NCBI GenBank assembly: GCA_026120185.1
Contig: JANUWF010002057.1
Span: 372,001 to 436,000, forward strand
DNA: 64,000 nt
Source of the DNA: Voacanga thouarsii
Lineage: Eukaryota > Streptophyta > Magnoliopsida > Gentianales > Apocynaceae
Direction: 5' to 3'
In this document: positions 1 to 11,694 of the stretch, piece after piece
Numbering within the stretch: the first letter of the stretch is position 1
Layout: each line of letters starts with the position of its first letter
Position numbers and translations under genes: made by a program
The notes under the pieces: generated by a model
Database searches by the model: none
The model's input: the letters and a program-made list of their open reading frames with translations, nothing else
What the model was told of the DNA's origin: nothing

Positions 1-408
1 GAATTATTCTAGGAGTCTAATTATTTGTTTATTTGGGTTAGAATAATTAATTAGGCCAATTTAATTAATTAATTATCTTAGATAATTTTTATATTAGACC
101 CAAGTAGTTTAATTAATTAATAAAAGAGCTAATTTTGTTAATTATCTTGGGTAATTTTAATATTGAGCCCAAGTGTATTAATTAATTAATAAGGAAACTA
201 TTTAATTAGTTAGTAGACTAATTAGGTGGACATAGCCATCAGGGTTTTGATGGAAATAGCCATGTAAAAGAAGAAAAAGGAAAAGAGGAATAAGGAAACA
301 AAGAAATATTGGTGATTATTTTGTTTTTAAAAAGAAAAAGTAAAGCTAATAATTAAAAAGGGATTTTTGTGTGTCATTAATGTTGATCGAAAATTACACA
401 AAAAAATA
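1..408. other. AT-rich non-coding flank of Copia-1
   Basis: No open frame or RNA gene is seen. The stretch is rich in TTAATTAATTAA blocks. It continues on the far side of Copia-1 at 6634, once one copy of the TAAGG duplication is removed. The combined flank resembles a decayed LTR or its surroundings, but I could not find its ends. Confidence 0.4.
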
Positions 409-413
409 TAAGG

Positions 414-712
414 TGTTGTGAATTTGATTCAAAATAGAATCAATAAAGATAAAACTGTAAAGTAAAGATATTAGAAGAGGAGAGAAAAGAGAGAATCGTT
501 TAGATACGATTTTATTGATTCATTTGTTTACATATGACCCTTATTTATATAGGTTTGATACAGAATATGAAAGGTTAAAAAATAAATTTAATAACCTTAA
601 AAAATGAAGAATCACAGTATATGCAGAGTCACAGTAAACGAACAGTTACATTATCTTCAAGATAAATGTATAGATTGAAAAAAATGAACAGCCACTTAAT
701 ATTTTCATAACA
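414..712 (-). repeat. Copia-1 3' LTR (left on + strand)
   Basis: 299 bp, TGTTGTGA...CATAACA. Just inside it, at 713-726, the minus strand reads as a short purine tract ending AATGGGGAG, the expected polypurine tract. It lacks a 17-bp repeat unit (CACAGTATACGAACA-type) that is present in the other LTR, and it differs from that LTR by scattered substitutions. Confidence 0.93.
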
Positions 713-938
713 CTCCCCATTGGATGTTCATTTTTAACCACTTTGAAAAATGTCTCGTTAAAAACCTTCATAGGGAAAACCCTATGGGACAAAAACCTAG
801 TGAAGGAAAAGAGTACACTTTCTGTTCTAGAGGGAATACTGCCTCATTAAAAACCTGACTAAGAAAAAACTCAGTAGGAAAAAATCTTAGTTAGGAAAAA
901 AGAGTACAGTATACATACTCCCCCTCTTAATAATATCT

Positions 939-3900
939 TCAAGATGCCTTTATATCTTTCAACAGACGCATTCTAATTCTATGTACTAATTTTTCAAATG
1001 AAGCAGTCGACAATGCCTTAGTGAGTATATCTGTCAGATTATCACATGATCGAATCTGTTGCACATCAATTTCACCTCTCTTCTGGAGTTCGTGAGTAAA
1101 GAAAAATTTTGGTAAAATATGTTTTGTCCTATCTCCTTTAATATATCCACCTCTTAATTGAGCTATACAAACTGCATTATTTTCATAAAGAGGTATTGGA
1201 ATTTCCTTTTCAAAAGGTAATCCACATTTTTTTCGGATATAATGGATCATTGATTTCAACCACACACATTCTCGGCTTGCTTCGTGAATAGCTATAATTT
1301 CAGCATAATTAGAAGAAATAGTTGCTATAGATTGTTTTGTAGAGCGCTATGATATAGCAGTACCACCATATAGAGCTGTATTCGAACACGAACGAACCGA
1401 GCATCACATTTTCGAGCTCGAGTTCGAATATAATCGAACGTTGTTCGAGTTCGTTCGTTTATTATTCGAGCTCGAGTTCGTGTTCGAGTTCGTTCGATTA
1501 TTGTTTGATAATGTTCGAGTTCGTTTAAGTTCGAGTTCGAAAAACTCGATTAACGTTCGAGTTCGAATTGTTCGAGTTCGTTTATTTTATATTTTTTATT
1601 TTAAAATTTATAAAAATAATAATTCAAATTTTAATTAAAAATAATTGAATATTATAATATTAAATAAAATATATAATAATATTATTAATATTAATATTAA
1701 TATTATAATTATAATTATAATATAAGATTTATTCTTAATAAATCTTAATATTATAAAATATAAATAAAATAATTAATAAAATATAATTAATTTAAATATA
1801 TATATAATATATTCGCGAACGTTCGAATATGTTCGTGAACATGTTCGAGTTCGTTCGTTTATTATTCGAGTTCGAGTTTGTGTTCGAGTTCGTTCGTTTA
1901 TTAAACAAACGAGCCTTATTCGAACACGAACGAGCTCGAACGAATTTTTGTTCATGAACGTTCGGTTCGTTTACAGCTCTACCACCACATGTAAATAAAT
2001 AACTAGTTTGAGAACGCGTTTTATATGGATCGAATAGATAACCAGTATCAGCATATTTAATCAACATTGGATTGGTTCTATTTGAATAAAATAATCCAAG
2101 ATCCATTGTCCCTTGGAGATATCTTAGGACATGTTTAATCACATTCCAATGTCGTCGTGTTGGGGAATAACTGAATCTTGCTAATAAATTCACAGAAAAT
2201 ACTATATCAGGTCTAGTATTATTAGTAAGGTACATCAATGCGCCAATTGCACTGAAATATGGTACTTCAGGACCAAGTAGTTCTTCATTATCTTCACGAG
2301 GTCGAAAATGATCTTTATTTATATTTAACGACCTCACGACCATTGGAGAACTTAATGGATGTGCTTTGTCCATGTAAACCTTTTAAGAATTTTTGTTGTA
2401 TATGTTGATTGATGAATAAAAATACTATCTTCCAGATGCTCAATTTGTAAACCAAGATAAACTTGGTTCTGCCAAAATCCTTGATTTCAAATTCTTACTT
2501 CATGCTATTTCTTGCCTTTTAGAGTTCTTCTGGAGTTCCAATAAGATTAATATCATCAACATATATCGCAAATATCACAAAACCAGATCCAGATTTCTTA
2601 ATAAAAATACATGGACATAGTGGATTATTTTTATATCCTGATTTCAATAAATATTCACTAAGACGATTATACCACATGCGTCCAGACTACTTTAAGCCAT
2701 ATAATGACTTTTGTAATCAAATGGAATAATTTCCACGAGGGTTAGAATTATATGCTTTAGGTATACTAAATCCTTCTGGGATTTTTATATAAATATCATT
2801 ATCAATGTTCCCATATAAATAAGCAGTCACAACATCCATTAGACGCATGTCAATCTTTTCACATACTACTAGACTCACAAGGTATCGGAGTATAATTACA
2901 TCCACTACATGTGAATATGTTTCATCGTAATCAATACCCGATTTTTGCAAAAAACCTTGTGCCACAAGTCGTGCTTTATATCTTACGACTTCATTATTTT
3001 CATTTCGCTTTCGCACAAATACTCATTTATAACCAATTAGTGTTACACCTTCTGGTGTTCGGACTACAGGTCAAAAAACCTCACGTTTTGCAAGTGAGTT
3101 TAACTCTGATTAAATCACATCTTTCCATTTTGGCCAATCATTTCTATGACGACATTCTTCAACTGATGTTGATTCAAGATCCTCTTTATCTTTTAACACT
3201 TCAAGTGCTATATTGTATGTAAAAACATCATCAACAGTTATTTCCGTCCGATTCCAATTTTTGCTAGAAGTTATATAATTAATGGACATCTCACTATTAT
3301 ATTCACTATTTTCAGATATTTGGATCTTTTCATCAATTTCCACTTAATCTCTTTTTCCTAATTCTTCAATTGGATCATTCTGATCATTTAATCATCTTTT
3401 CTTTCGAGGATTTTTATCTTTTGAACCAATGGGTTGTCCACGTTTCTGACGTGTTTTTTATTCAGTAGTTATAGGAATTGTATTTTGTCCTGTTGGGACT
3501 TCTATCCGAATAAGAGCATCTATAGTTGGAATATGCAATTTAGTTACCCTTGTAGAGTCAGTAAAAGAATCTGGCAGTTGATTTGCAAGTCTTTGCAAAT
3601 GAATGATCTTTTGAACTTCTAGTTCACTTGCACTTGTGCGCGGATCTAAATAATTCAATGATGTTGTCCAGGCAAGCTCATTTTTATGTGGTTTATGTTC
3701 TCCCCCTAATTTAGGAAACAAAGTTTCATCAAAATGACAATCAGCAAATCTTGCTGTGAATACATCACCTGTCAATGGTTCAACGTATCTGATTATAGAA
3801 GGAGAAACATATCCAACATATATCCCCAACCTTCTTTGAGGACCCATTTTGGTACATTGATTTGGTGCTATCGGTACATATACAGCACATCCAAAAATTC

Positions 3901-5060
3901 TCAAATGAGCAATATTTGGCTCGGAACCAAAAGCCAATTGTAAGGGAGAAAATTTGTGATAACTTGTTGGCCTTATGCGCATAAGTGCTGCAGCATGCAA
4001 AATAGCATGTCCCCAAGCAGTTGTAGGGGGATTTGTTCTCATTAATAACGGTCTAGCAATTAATTATAATCGTTTAATGAATGATTCAGCTAGACCATTT
4101 TGAGTATGAACATGAGCTACTGGATATTCAATAGTAATGCCAATTGACATGCAATAAGCATTAAAGGCTTGGGAGGAATATTCTCCAACATTATCTAGAC
4201 GGATCCTTTTGATAGGATAATTTGGAAATTGCGCTCTTAAGTGAATTATTTGGGCAAGCAATCTCGCAAACGCCAGGTTGCGAGTTGATAATAAACTAAC
4301 ATGCGACCATCGGGACGATGCATCAATTAAAATCATAAAGTATCTAAATTGCCCACATGGTAGATTAATTGGTCCACATATATCACCATGAATTCTTTTT
4401 AGAAATATTGGAGACTCAAACTCCACTTCTGTTGGAGATGGTTTAATAACTAATTTCCCTTGAGAACATGCAGCACATGAAAATTTATCAAATTTCAAAA
4501 TCCTTTGACTTTTCACAGGATGACCATGCGTATTTTCAATTATCCTTCGCATCATAATAGCTTCTGGATGACCCAAACGGTCATGCCAAATGATAAATGT
4601 AGCAGAATCAGTAAACTTCTGATTTACTGAATGATGCACTTCAATTGCATGGATTTTTGTGCTATATAGGCCAGATGAAAGAAATGGTAACTTTTCTAAT
4701 ATGGATTTCTTACCCGACATTATTTGAGTAATACAGAGATACTCAAAATCATTTTCTTCCATTGTCTCAATGCGATATCCATTTCGGCGAATATCTTTAA
4801 AACTTAATAATTTTTTTCGAGATTTGAAAGAAAATAACGCTTTAGGAATAATAATATTTGTTCCTCCGGGTAATACAATATTAGCTCTTCCAGAACCTTC
4901 AATCAACTTTATACTACCACTTATAGTATTAATATTTGTTTCTCCCATCTGCAGGTAAGAGAAATATTTTCTATCTTTCAATATAGTGTGTGTTATACCA
5001 CTATCAATTAAGCATATATCTTCAATGCCACTTGTGTATCAAATAAGTGGAATAATAGCC
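939..5060 (-). pseudogene. Copia-1 pol pseudogene (protease, integrase, RT, RNase H)
   Basis: Read on the minus strand, the protease D-S-G motif lies near 5005. A GAG-pre-integrase and integrase core follow in 4064-4981, with the D (HGDICGP), D (RLDNVGE) and E (GLAESF) residues all visible. The integrase C-terminal part is at 3458-4042 (AFGSEPNIAHLRIFGC). Reverse transcriptase fragments are at 3110-3343 and 2717-3016 (YKARLVAQGF), and the catalytic YVDD is at 2552-2563. The RT end and RNase H start are at 1990-2373, and the RNase H end is at 939-1370. In the last part the usual EDN reads ENN, so a catalytic Asp is lost. A hAT element splits RNase H. Several stops and frameshifts separate these blocks, so no polyprotein can be made. 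Confidence 0.92.
1371..1981. mobile_element. Non-autonomous hAT-type element rich in GTTCGAGCTCG, copy 1
   Basis: 611 bp with terminal inverted repeats TAGAGCTGTA and TACAGCTCTA, flanked by 8-bp duplications CCACCATA (1363-1370) and CCACCACA (1982-1989; one mismatch). The 8-bp duplication and the end sequence indicate the hAT superfamily. The arms consist of short self-complementary GTTCGA/CTCGAG/CGAACG words, and the centre is AT-rich. It interrupts the RNase H codons for YLFTCGG/YGGTAIS of Copia-1. Short frames inside it are composition artefacts. A second copy, inverted, lies at 54072-54638. Confidence 0.85.
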
Positions 5061-5180
5061 ATTTGGGCATAACACAACATTTATAAATTTAAATACTCAA
5101 ATAATAAAAACTTTAAACACTAATTACTATCACAATGCTAAAAATATAAAACATAAAAGAAACATATTAAAAGTAAACTT

Positions 5181-6102
5181 TTAATTTTTCTGGACACTTC
5201 TATCACCAATCAAATGTTCAATTCTTCCTTCAAGATGCTCAAAGAAATCAGCCACGTCTTTCTTATCAATAGATGCCTGATACAGATCAACAAGGTGTTT
5301 TGCCGTACGACAGGTATGAGACCAATGACCTTTTATGCCACAGCGATAATATTTATCTTCATAATTTTTAGTTATAACATCATTTCCTTTTCCTTTCTCG
5401 TTAGTTTTTTGCCACTTCTGGTGGTTGTCATTATTTCTCGTAACTCTATTTTGACTATTGCGATCATAATGAATATTTTTATCACGACCATATATACGTC
5501 CACAGCCACGGCCATATCCATGACCACGACCTCTTCTAGGGCCAAAATTACAAGTTCTAACATCATTCACTTCTGGGAATGGGGTAGAACCTGTTGGTCG
5601 AGTTTCATGATTTTCTCGAATCCCTTTTCTCGATATTGCTGCTGCAGGAGCACATTTGAGGCATAAAAGTAGAGAAAATTTTTCCTAATATATCCTCATC
5701 AGTAATATTTTCTTCACACAGTTTTAGCTGCGAGCTAATTTTAAAAATAGTAGAATTATATTTACTAACGGATTTAAAATCTTATAATCGCAAGTGCATC
5801 CAGTCATACTGTGCCTTTGGAAGGACGACCATCTTCTGGTGATCAAACCTTTCTTTCAAATTAGTCCACAAAATAAGTGGATTTTTTACGGTAAGGTATT
5901 CAACCTTTAAGTCATCATGAAGATGATGGCGGAGAAAAATCATAGCTTTAGCATCATTTTGTGATGATGATGGATTTTCTTCTACAATGGTATCTGCCAG
6001 ACCCATTGCAGCTAAATGTATTTCAGCATCCAGTGTCCAAGATAAATAGTTTTTCTCAGTAACATCAAGAGTTGTAAACTCAAGTTTGGTGAGATTTGCC
6101 AT
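5181..6102 (-). pseudogene. Copia-1 gag pseudogene
   Basis: On the minus strand the start ATG is at 6102 (MANLTKLEF...), typical of copia gag proteins of the UBN2 type. The first block runs to 5782. After a disrupted stretch the C-terminal nucleocapsid part is at 5181-5570, with an Arg/Gly-rich run (RGRGHGYGRGCGR) and a CCHC-type zinc knuckle near 5330. In the knuckle the first Cys is replaced (YRCGIKGHWSHTC), so metal binding is probably lost. Confidence 0.88.
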
Positions 6103-6312
6103 GTGAATATAAAATCAAATAGGAAAAGTACTTACCTTCCTCTTTTGTTCTAGAAAACTTCAAAAACAAACCAGACTTCTTGATTGCATGGATCGAGAGA
6201 GAACTTCGATGGTGTTGGCTTGGTTATCACCTTCAATAGAACAACTTCAATAGTGTCACCGTAACTATAACCTTCAATAAAACAACTTTGGTAGAGTCTC
6301 GTGCTGATAATG

Positions 6313-6628
6313 TGTTGTGAATTTCTTTCAAAATAGAATTAGTAAAGATAAAACTGTAAAGTAAAGACATTAGAAGATGAGAGAAAAGAGAGAATCGCTT
6401 AGATACGAATTCATTGATTCATTTGTTTACATATGACCCCTATTTATAGAGGTTTGATACAGAATATGAAAGGTTAAAAAATAAATTTAATAACCTTAAA
6501 AAATGAAGAGTCACAGTATACGAAGAGTCACAGTAAACGAACAATCACAGTATACGAACAGTCACATTATCTTCAAGATAAATGTATAGATTGAAGAAAA
6601 TAAACTTCCACTTAATATTTTCATAACA
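6313..6628 (-). repeat. Copia-1 5' LTR (right on + strand)
   Basis: 316 bp, same ends as the left LTR. On the minus strand the bases right after it (6298-6312) read CATTATCAGCACGAG. The same motif, with small changes, sits at this place in Copia-3 and is the likely primer-binding site; the tRNA is not identified. A minus-strand TATA-like block (CTATAAATAGGG) lies near 6450. Confidence 0.9.
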
Positions 6629-6633
6629 TAAGG

Positions 6634-7201
6634 AGCTTTCGTTTCTTTTTCTTTGAAAAAATAGCCGCCGTTTTTCTAAATTTGGTTTTCCTTCGTTTTT
6701 CCTTAGTGTTTAGCACTTTCATTTTTGTTCCAATTTTTTTCACCCTATTTCTACTTTCACCGATAGAGGTCCATAGTGGTTAAAGAATATTCTGGAAGGT
6801 CAAGAGCTTGCACACGTGGTAAGTGTTTGATACGAAGGAACCGATGATTAACTGGTGTCCTTGCAAAATAAGTAGACGTTCCTATTCAACAAGCGTCATC
6901 GAACCTGAATTCGACTCTGGTTATTAAAGTTAATCGCCCTAAAAGTAAGTATTCATAGATTTTGGCTCGGAAAAAATTTTAACTTACTGTCTTCCGCTGC
7001 GTATTTATTTTTTCTACAATTCTTCATTTTATTCCTTTGTTATATTCTTATATGTGGATGATCTCTCATTTCTCTCATTTTCTTTCAGTGTATAATGAAG
7101 CCAAACTATTTTGATATTGTTTTATCTTTAATGGTATAGAAGGAGTGGAATATCTTTAATGTAAGGTTAGAGTTAAAATCAAGAGAAAAAACACTTTAAA
7201 T
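6634..7201. other. Intergenic DNA, no gene seen
   Basis: Continuation of the 1-408 flank. A run near 6965-7020 (GGCTCGG... TTCCGCTGCG) resembles the 3' end of some plant LTRs, but no partner end was found. No convincing open frame. Confidence 0.35.
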
Positions 7202-7839
7202 AAAATGATTGAATTATATCTCAATTTTGCCCTTGAACTTATACTATTTTTTACAATTACACACATGAATTACATTTTGTGCACATTGCGTCTTTGAACT
7301 TGCAAGATTGAGTACAATTTTGCCTCTACCTCTGACTCGGTCAACAACACCGTCAGATGCTAACATAGACAGATGATGCTGATGTATCAAGTGACATGAA
7401 ATTCCATGTCACTTTTTCAATCCACTATATATATAAAAAAAAACTCAATTTATTATTATTTTTTGAATTAGCAAATAAATTACTTTGATTCACTAGGGAA
7501 AAAAAGGAAAACTTATTTACCATAAAACCCTAGAGCTGTTGAAGAAAAGTGTGAACAGAGCTCAAAAGGAAAGTTGTGGCGTCGGTAGAACAAGAATAGG
7601 TAGTAGCGGCATCCGCGGAACAAGAAGAAGAAACAGTAGCAACAGGTGGGGAGAAGATGGCGGCGACGATGTAAAGAAACGAAAGAGAAGAGACAAAGAA
7701 GTGGAAGAGCAGCAGAGAAAATGGAGAACTAAGGTTGAATAAGAGAAAGTAGGCGGTTGGTATTGGAACAAAATTGACCTTACCTCACATTTGGGAAGGA
7801 GAAGAATTATGAGGAAGGAGAAGCACTACAAGAAAAATC

Positions 7840-8790
7840 GCGATTTGCGACGAATTTTTGCGACGGCTTCAATACCGTCGCTAATAGCGACCAATTTGCG
7901 ACGATTTTCAAACAAGTCGCGAGTTGACCAAAACCGTCGCAATTTGAGACGGTTTTGCGACGGCTAAAATACCCATCGCAATTCATAGCACAATCGTCGC
8001 TATTTGCGAGGGTTTTGCGACGGTATTTATGCCCTCGCAAATTGCGAGGGTTTTGCGACGGCGATTTATTTAAAAAAAATATTTTAAAAAAAATTTTTGA
8101 ACGTCCATCGCAAAACCCTCGCAATTTGTAAGGGTTTTGCGACGGCAAGTTATTTTTTAAAAAAATTTTTGAACGTTCATCGCAAAGTCCTCGCAATTTG
8201 CGAGAGTTTTACGACGGTAGTTAGCCCTCGCAATTTGCGAGGGTTTTGCGACGGTAATTTATTTTTTAAACAAATATTTTTTAAAAAAATTTTTGAACGT
8301 CCATCGCAAAACCCTCGCAATTTGCGAGGATTTTGCGACAGCAAATAACCCTCGCAATTTGCGAGGGTTTTGCGACGACCGATTGTTTTTTTAAAAAATA
8401 TTTTTAAATTTTTTGAACGTTCATTGCAAAGCCCTCGCAAATTGCGAGGGTTTTGCGACGGCTATCTATTTTAAAATATATATATATATATATTTTAAAA
8501 AATTTTGAACGTCCATCGCAAAACCCTCGCAATTTGCAAGGATTTTGTGACGGTAAATAACCCTCGCAATTTGCGAGGGTTTTGTGACGATCAATTGTTT
8601 TTTTAAAAAATATTTTAAAAATTTTTGAACGTCCGTCGCAAAGCCCTCGCAATTTGCGAGGGTTTTGCGACGGTCAATATTTTTAATTAAAAAATAAATA
8701 AATGAAAAAATTTATAGAAAATCTCAAAACCCTAATTCGTCGCAAATCCGTCACTAATAATTACGAATTTGCGAGGGTTTTACAACAAAA
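7840..8790 (+). repeat. CACTA-1 5' subterminal repeat array
   Basis: The words GCGAGGGTTTTGCGACGG and their complements recur about every 60-100 bp. They are often back to back as CCCTCGCAATTTGCGAGGG, a perfect palindrome, and are separated by T/A-rich spacers. Such arrays in En/Spm elements are binding sites for the TNPA-type protein; that role here is inferred from position. The array is matched by 18160-18790 at the other end. Confidence 0.85.
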
Positions 8791-9083
8791 TAGGGTTTTA
8801 ATCTTTTTTTTATTTTTAAATTTTTCTTTATGTGTTTATGTGATGGTGTATTTTGACAAATTTACTGAAATATTTTTAATAACATGTCTCAATTAGTGCA
8901 TTTTATTATAATTTTGTACATGTAATTATGTCATGTTATACACCTAATGTATTGCATAAGTAAATGTATATAGTTAATTATGTTATGTTATATACTTATT
9001 CTAATATATAAGTATATGTATATAATGTATATAAGTATCTGTTTAGTTTAATATATATATTATAACATGTAGGTATATATATA

Positions 9084-9640
9084 CATATGTCTAATTTTTT
9101 AATCTATCACTTTGATTAAGTAGTGTATAAAGTAAAATATATAAAGAAAAATAATTCAAATACTGTTATTATTGTTGATATCACTAAAAAAATGGTGAAA
9201 TTTATAATGTAGAGATCAATTTGTAATGTTCTTCGTCTCCTACATGTTAATATATATTATACTATATAGCTATGTATATGCATATGTCCAATTTTTTAAT
9301 ATATCTATTTGGTTAAGTGGTGTATAAAGTAAAATATATAAAGAAAAATAATTCAAATACTGTTATTATTGTTGAGATCACTAAAAAAATAGTGAAAATT
9401 ATAATGTAGAGATCGATTTGTAATGGTATTCATCTCCTACATATTAATATATATTATACTATATAGTTATATATATACAAATATCTAATTTTTTGATCTA
9501 TTTATTTGATTAAGTGGTGTATAAATTAAAATATATAAAGAAAAATAATTTACATAATAATAATATTATTAAAATCACTAAAAAATAATAAAAATTATAA
9601 TGTATAGATCGATTTATAATGTTATTCGTATTAATTTATG
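9084..9640 (+). repeat. Three tandem units of about 197 bp inside CACTA-1
   Basis: Units start at 9084, 9281 and 9478 with CATATGTCTAATTTTTT or close variants. Each contains AAAATATATAAAGAAAAATAA and a TGTAGAGATC block. The same array is present in CACTA-2 (from about 29822), so it is part of the family and not a local expansion. The surrounding 8791-9083 is AT-rich with no gene. Confidence 0.8.
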
Positions 9641-9734
9641 AGAAATTAGCGAGGGTTTTATTTTTTCGTCACAAATTGCGACGAAATAGCTAGAAATTTT
9701 TAAAAAAAAACTAAAATTTTCCAAAATTTTTCAC

Positions 9735-10195
9735 TCCCTCAATTTTTTCCTTTCCCCCCCTCCTTCTTCCCACATCCTTCTTCCCTTCCACACGACTCGC
9801 CACACCCTCCCCTTCCCAAGCTCGCGCCGCCGCTCCCCATCTCTCCCCCCTCTCCCCGCCGGCGACCTCCCCGCAGCCACCCCCATCCCCGCGCCCCCCT
9901 CCCTCAACTCCCCCCATCCCGCGCCCCCATCCCGTAGCTCCCCCCCCCCCAAGCCCCCACTCCCGCCGCTCCTCCCCGCAGCCCCCCTCCCCATGCCCTC
10001 CCACCCCCACCGACCCTCCTCCCCCGCAGTCCCCCTCCCCGCGCCCCCCACCCGCAACGACCCTCCCCCACAGCTCCCCCTCCCCGCGCCCCCTTCCCGC
10101 AAATCCCCCTCAGCCCGCCCCCTCCCCGTGCCCCCTCCTCGCAGAGTCTCCCTCGACCCCCTCGCTCGCCTGCCCTTCAGCCCGCCCCTTCGGTG
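9735..10195 (+). other. Extremely C-rich block in the CACTA-1 leader
   Basis: About 460 bp made almost only of C, with T and G, e.g. runs of ten C near 9940. Open frames on either strand here are composition artefacts (Pro- or Gly-rich). It lies between the subterminal region and the transposase gene and is followed by GGGTAAGTAG (10257-), a plausible splice donor, so it may be promoter or untranslated leader. The shorter equivalent in CACTA-2 is 30480-30758. Confidence 0.6.
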
Positions 10196-10199
10196 AGCG

Positions 10200-11694
10200 C
10201 CTCCACCGCCATTGCTCGTGCTACTCGTCGTGCTATTGCTTGAAGCCGATTCATTTGGGTAAGTAGTTAGAATTCATCTCTTGAGCTACTTCATTATCTT
10301 ATAAACTAAGTCCATGTTGGGCAGATTTGCATTTCCCCTGAAGCTTTGAAATTTGGATGATTATTTGTGAATGAGCAGAGTTGGAATTGATGTATAAAAG
10401 TTGTATTGATGTTGGGGTTGAATTTGAGGAGATTGAGAGTGACATGATGGTGGTTTGATGTGAGATTATTGATTTAAATTTGGAATTGTGAACTGGAATT
10501 GTTGAATTGTTAGTTGGAATTGTTGTCATTTTTAAACATTCATGGTGTTTTGATCTGTACTTATATGTGATATACTTTGTACAAAGTGCACTCTCTTTTA
10601 CCCTGTTATCAAAAAATTACTACTTTGATCAAATTATATGGAAATTATGTTTTAGCTATATAAACCCTTATAAATTAATTTGATTGGTTATGATGCCATA
10701 ATAGGAAGGTTGATATCTGATTAGTTTAGTAATCTTATTACTTGATTATAATAATATATTAGTGTCTCTAGTGGAAGATTTAACTCTAGTGGAATGCTTT
10801 GAAGGCTCTTTTATGTGAGAACTTCGTTTCCTTAGATTATGAAGATGTAGGAGGTGCGTGTTGTTCATATAAATTGCCTTTGTATTGAATTCAAATGTTA
10901 GATTCCCCGTGAGTAATGGGTGATTACTCCTCCTGGGTAATGGGTGATTACCCCTAGTTATCCTTTTATTTTATTTTTTTTGTATAAATGAATGATTTGT
11001 CTTTATTGTTTGCAATTGCATTTTGATTGTATAATTTTGAGGTGGCTCTGTGCCTGGAAAATGTCCAATTATAGGGGAGACTCTGTCAAATTTTTTTTTT
11101 CAAAATCTGCCGCTATTTAATGTGGAGTAGAATAACTACCCTTATCTTGGAGTGTATTATTCAATTGAACATGAGTATATATCCCATAATAGCATTATTA
11201 TTAAAAATAATATTGCTAATAACAATAAGAATATGACTAATGAAATGAGTAATAATAATAATAATTTCATATATAATATGAATGTTAATAATAGCAGGAA
11301 TAATATACGTTATAGAGATAGTTTAAACAAATATAAATATTGGAATGAAAATAAATAAAATGTTATTATTTTAACCATTTGAATGTGTAAAATAAGAATA
11401 TAATTAGCTTTAATATTATTTATCTTAATCAAATATAAAATTTTCTCTTTTATTTCCACATTTATTTTCACTCTTCAAATAATTGTATTTTTCACCTCAA
11501 TTAAATGTAGAACTTGGTTAAAACGTAGATATTGAAGGTGTAACTGTATCCAAATATAGCAATTGTAAATTTTATGTTTTGGACCTCTTTTTGTTAGATA
11601 GTAGAAAGGAAAATATAATTACACTTCTCTTCCTTTTGTTTAAGGGGTGATTTTAATTATTGAGTTGATTGTTCTTTTCTCTCATTTAGACGTC
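10200..11694 (+). other. CACTA-1 transposase leader or intron region
   Basis: No convincing coding frame. It starts with a possible donor GTAAGTAG at 10259 and ends before the transposase start at 11695. It contains the first copy (10898-11103) of a block repeated ahead of the second gene. An Asn/Ile-rich frame at 11152-11358 lies in AAT-rich sequence and is not considered a gene. Confidence 0.45.
10898..11103 (+). repeat. Gene-proximal direct repeat, copy 1 (ahead of TNP2 gene)
   Basis: About 200 bp starting CCCCGTGAGTAATGGGTGAT and ending GGGGAGACTCTGTCAAATTT, with a nested double GGGTAATGGGTGATTACCCC-type motif. It matches 15826-16018 closely. Its position upstream of each CACTA gene suggests a shared promoter or leader element; the function is inferred. 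Confidence 0.8.

Larger units (their letters stand above)
414..6628 (-). mobile_element. Copia-1: complete, inactive Ty1/copia LTR retrotransposon
   Basis: Two direct LTRs (414-712 and 6313-6628) start TGTTGTGA and end CATAACA. They are flanked by an exact 5-bp target duplication TAAGG at 409-413 and 6629-6633. On the minus strand the order is LTR, primer-binding region, gag, protease, integrase, reverse transcriptase, RNase H, polypurine tract, LTR, which is the copia gene order. The coding region is broken by many stops and frameshifts and by a hAT element at 1371-1981, so the element cannot move by itself. It shares LTR end sequences, the pre-LTR motif and protein sequence with Copia-3 at 58322-63488 and is probably the same lineage. 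Confidence 0.95.

Noticed and set aside
1441..1955. Short frames with VRVRL/RTRTRT repeats
   Set aside because: Translation of the GTTCGA word repeats of a non-coding hAT element; similar frames occur in its other copy.
414..6628. Endogenous virus as the source of the reverse-transcriptase sequences
   Set aside because: Gene order with integrase before RT, LTRs, 5-bp duplications and no movement or coat protein identify Ty1/copia retrotransposons.
7840..8790. Regularly spaced palindromic repeats resembling a CRISPR array
   Set aside because: They are subterminal repeats of a CACTA transposon in a plant genome; spacers are low-complexity and repeated, and no cas genes exist.
9711..10196. Gly- and Pro-rich open frames in the C-rich block
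   Set aside because: They arise from base composition; frames on both strands overlap and no domain is present.
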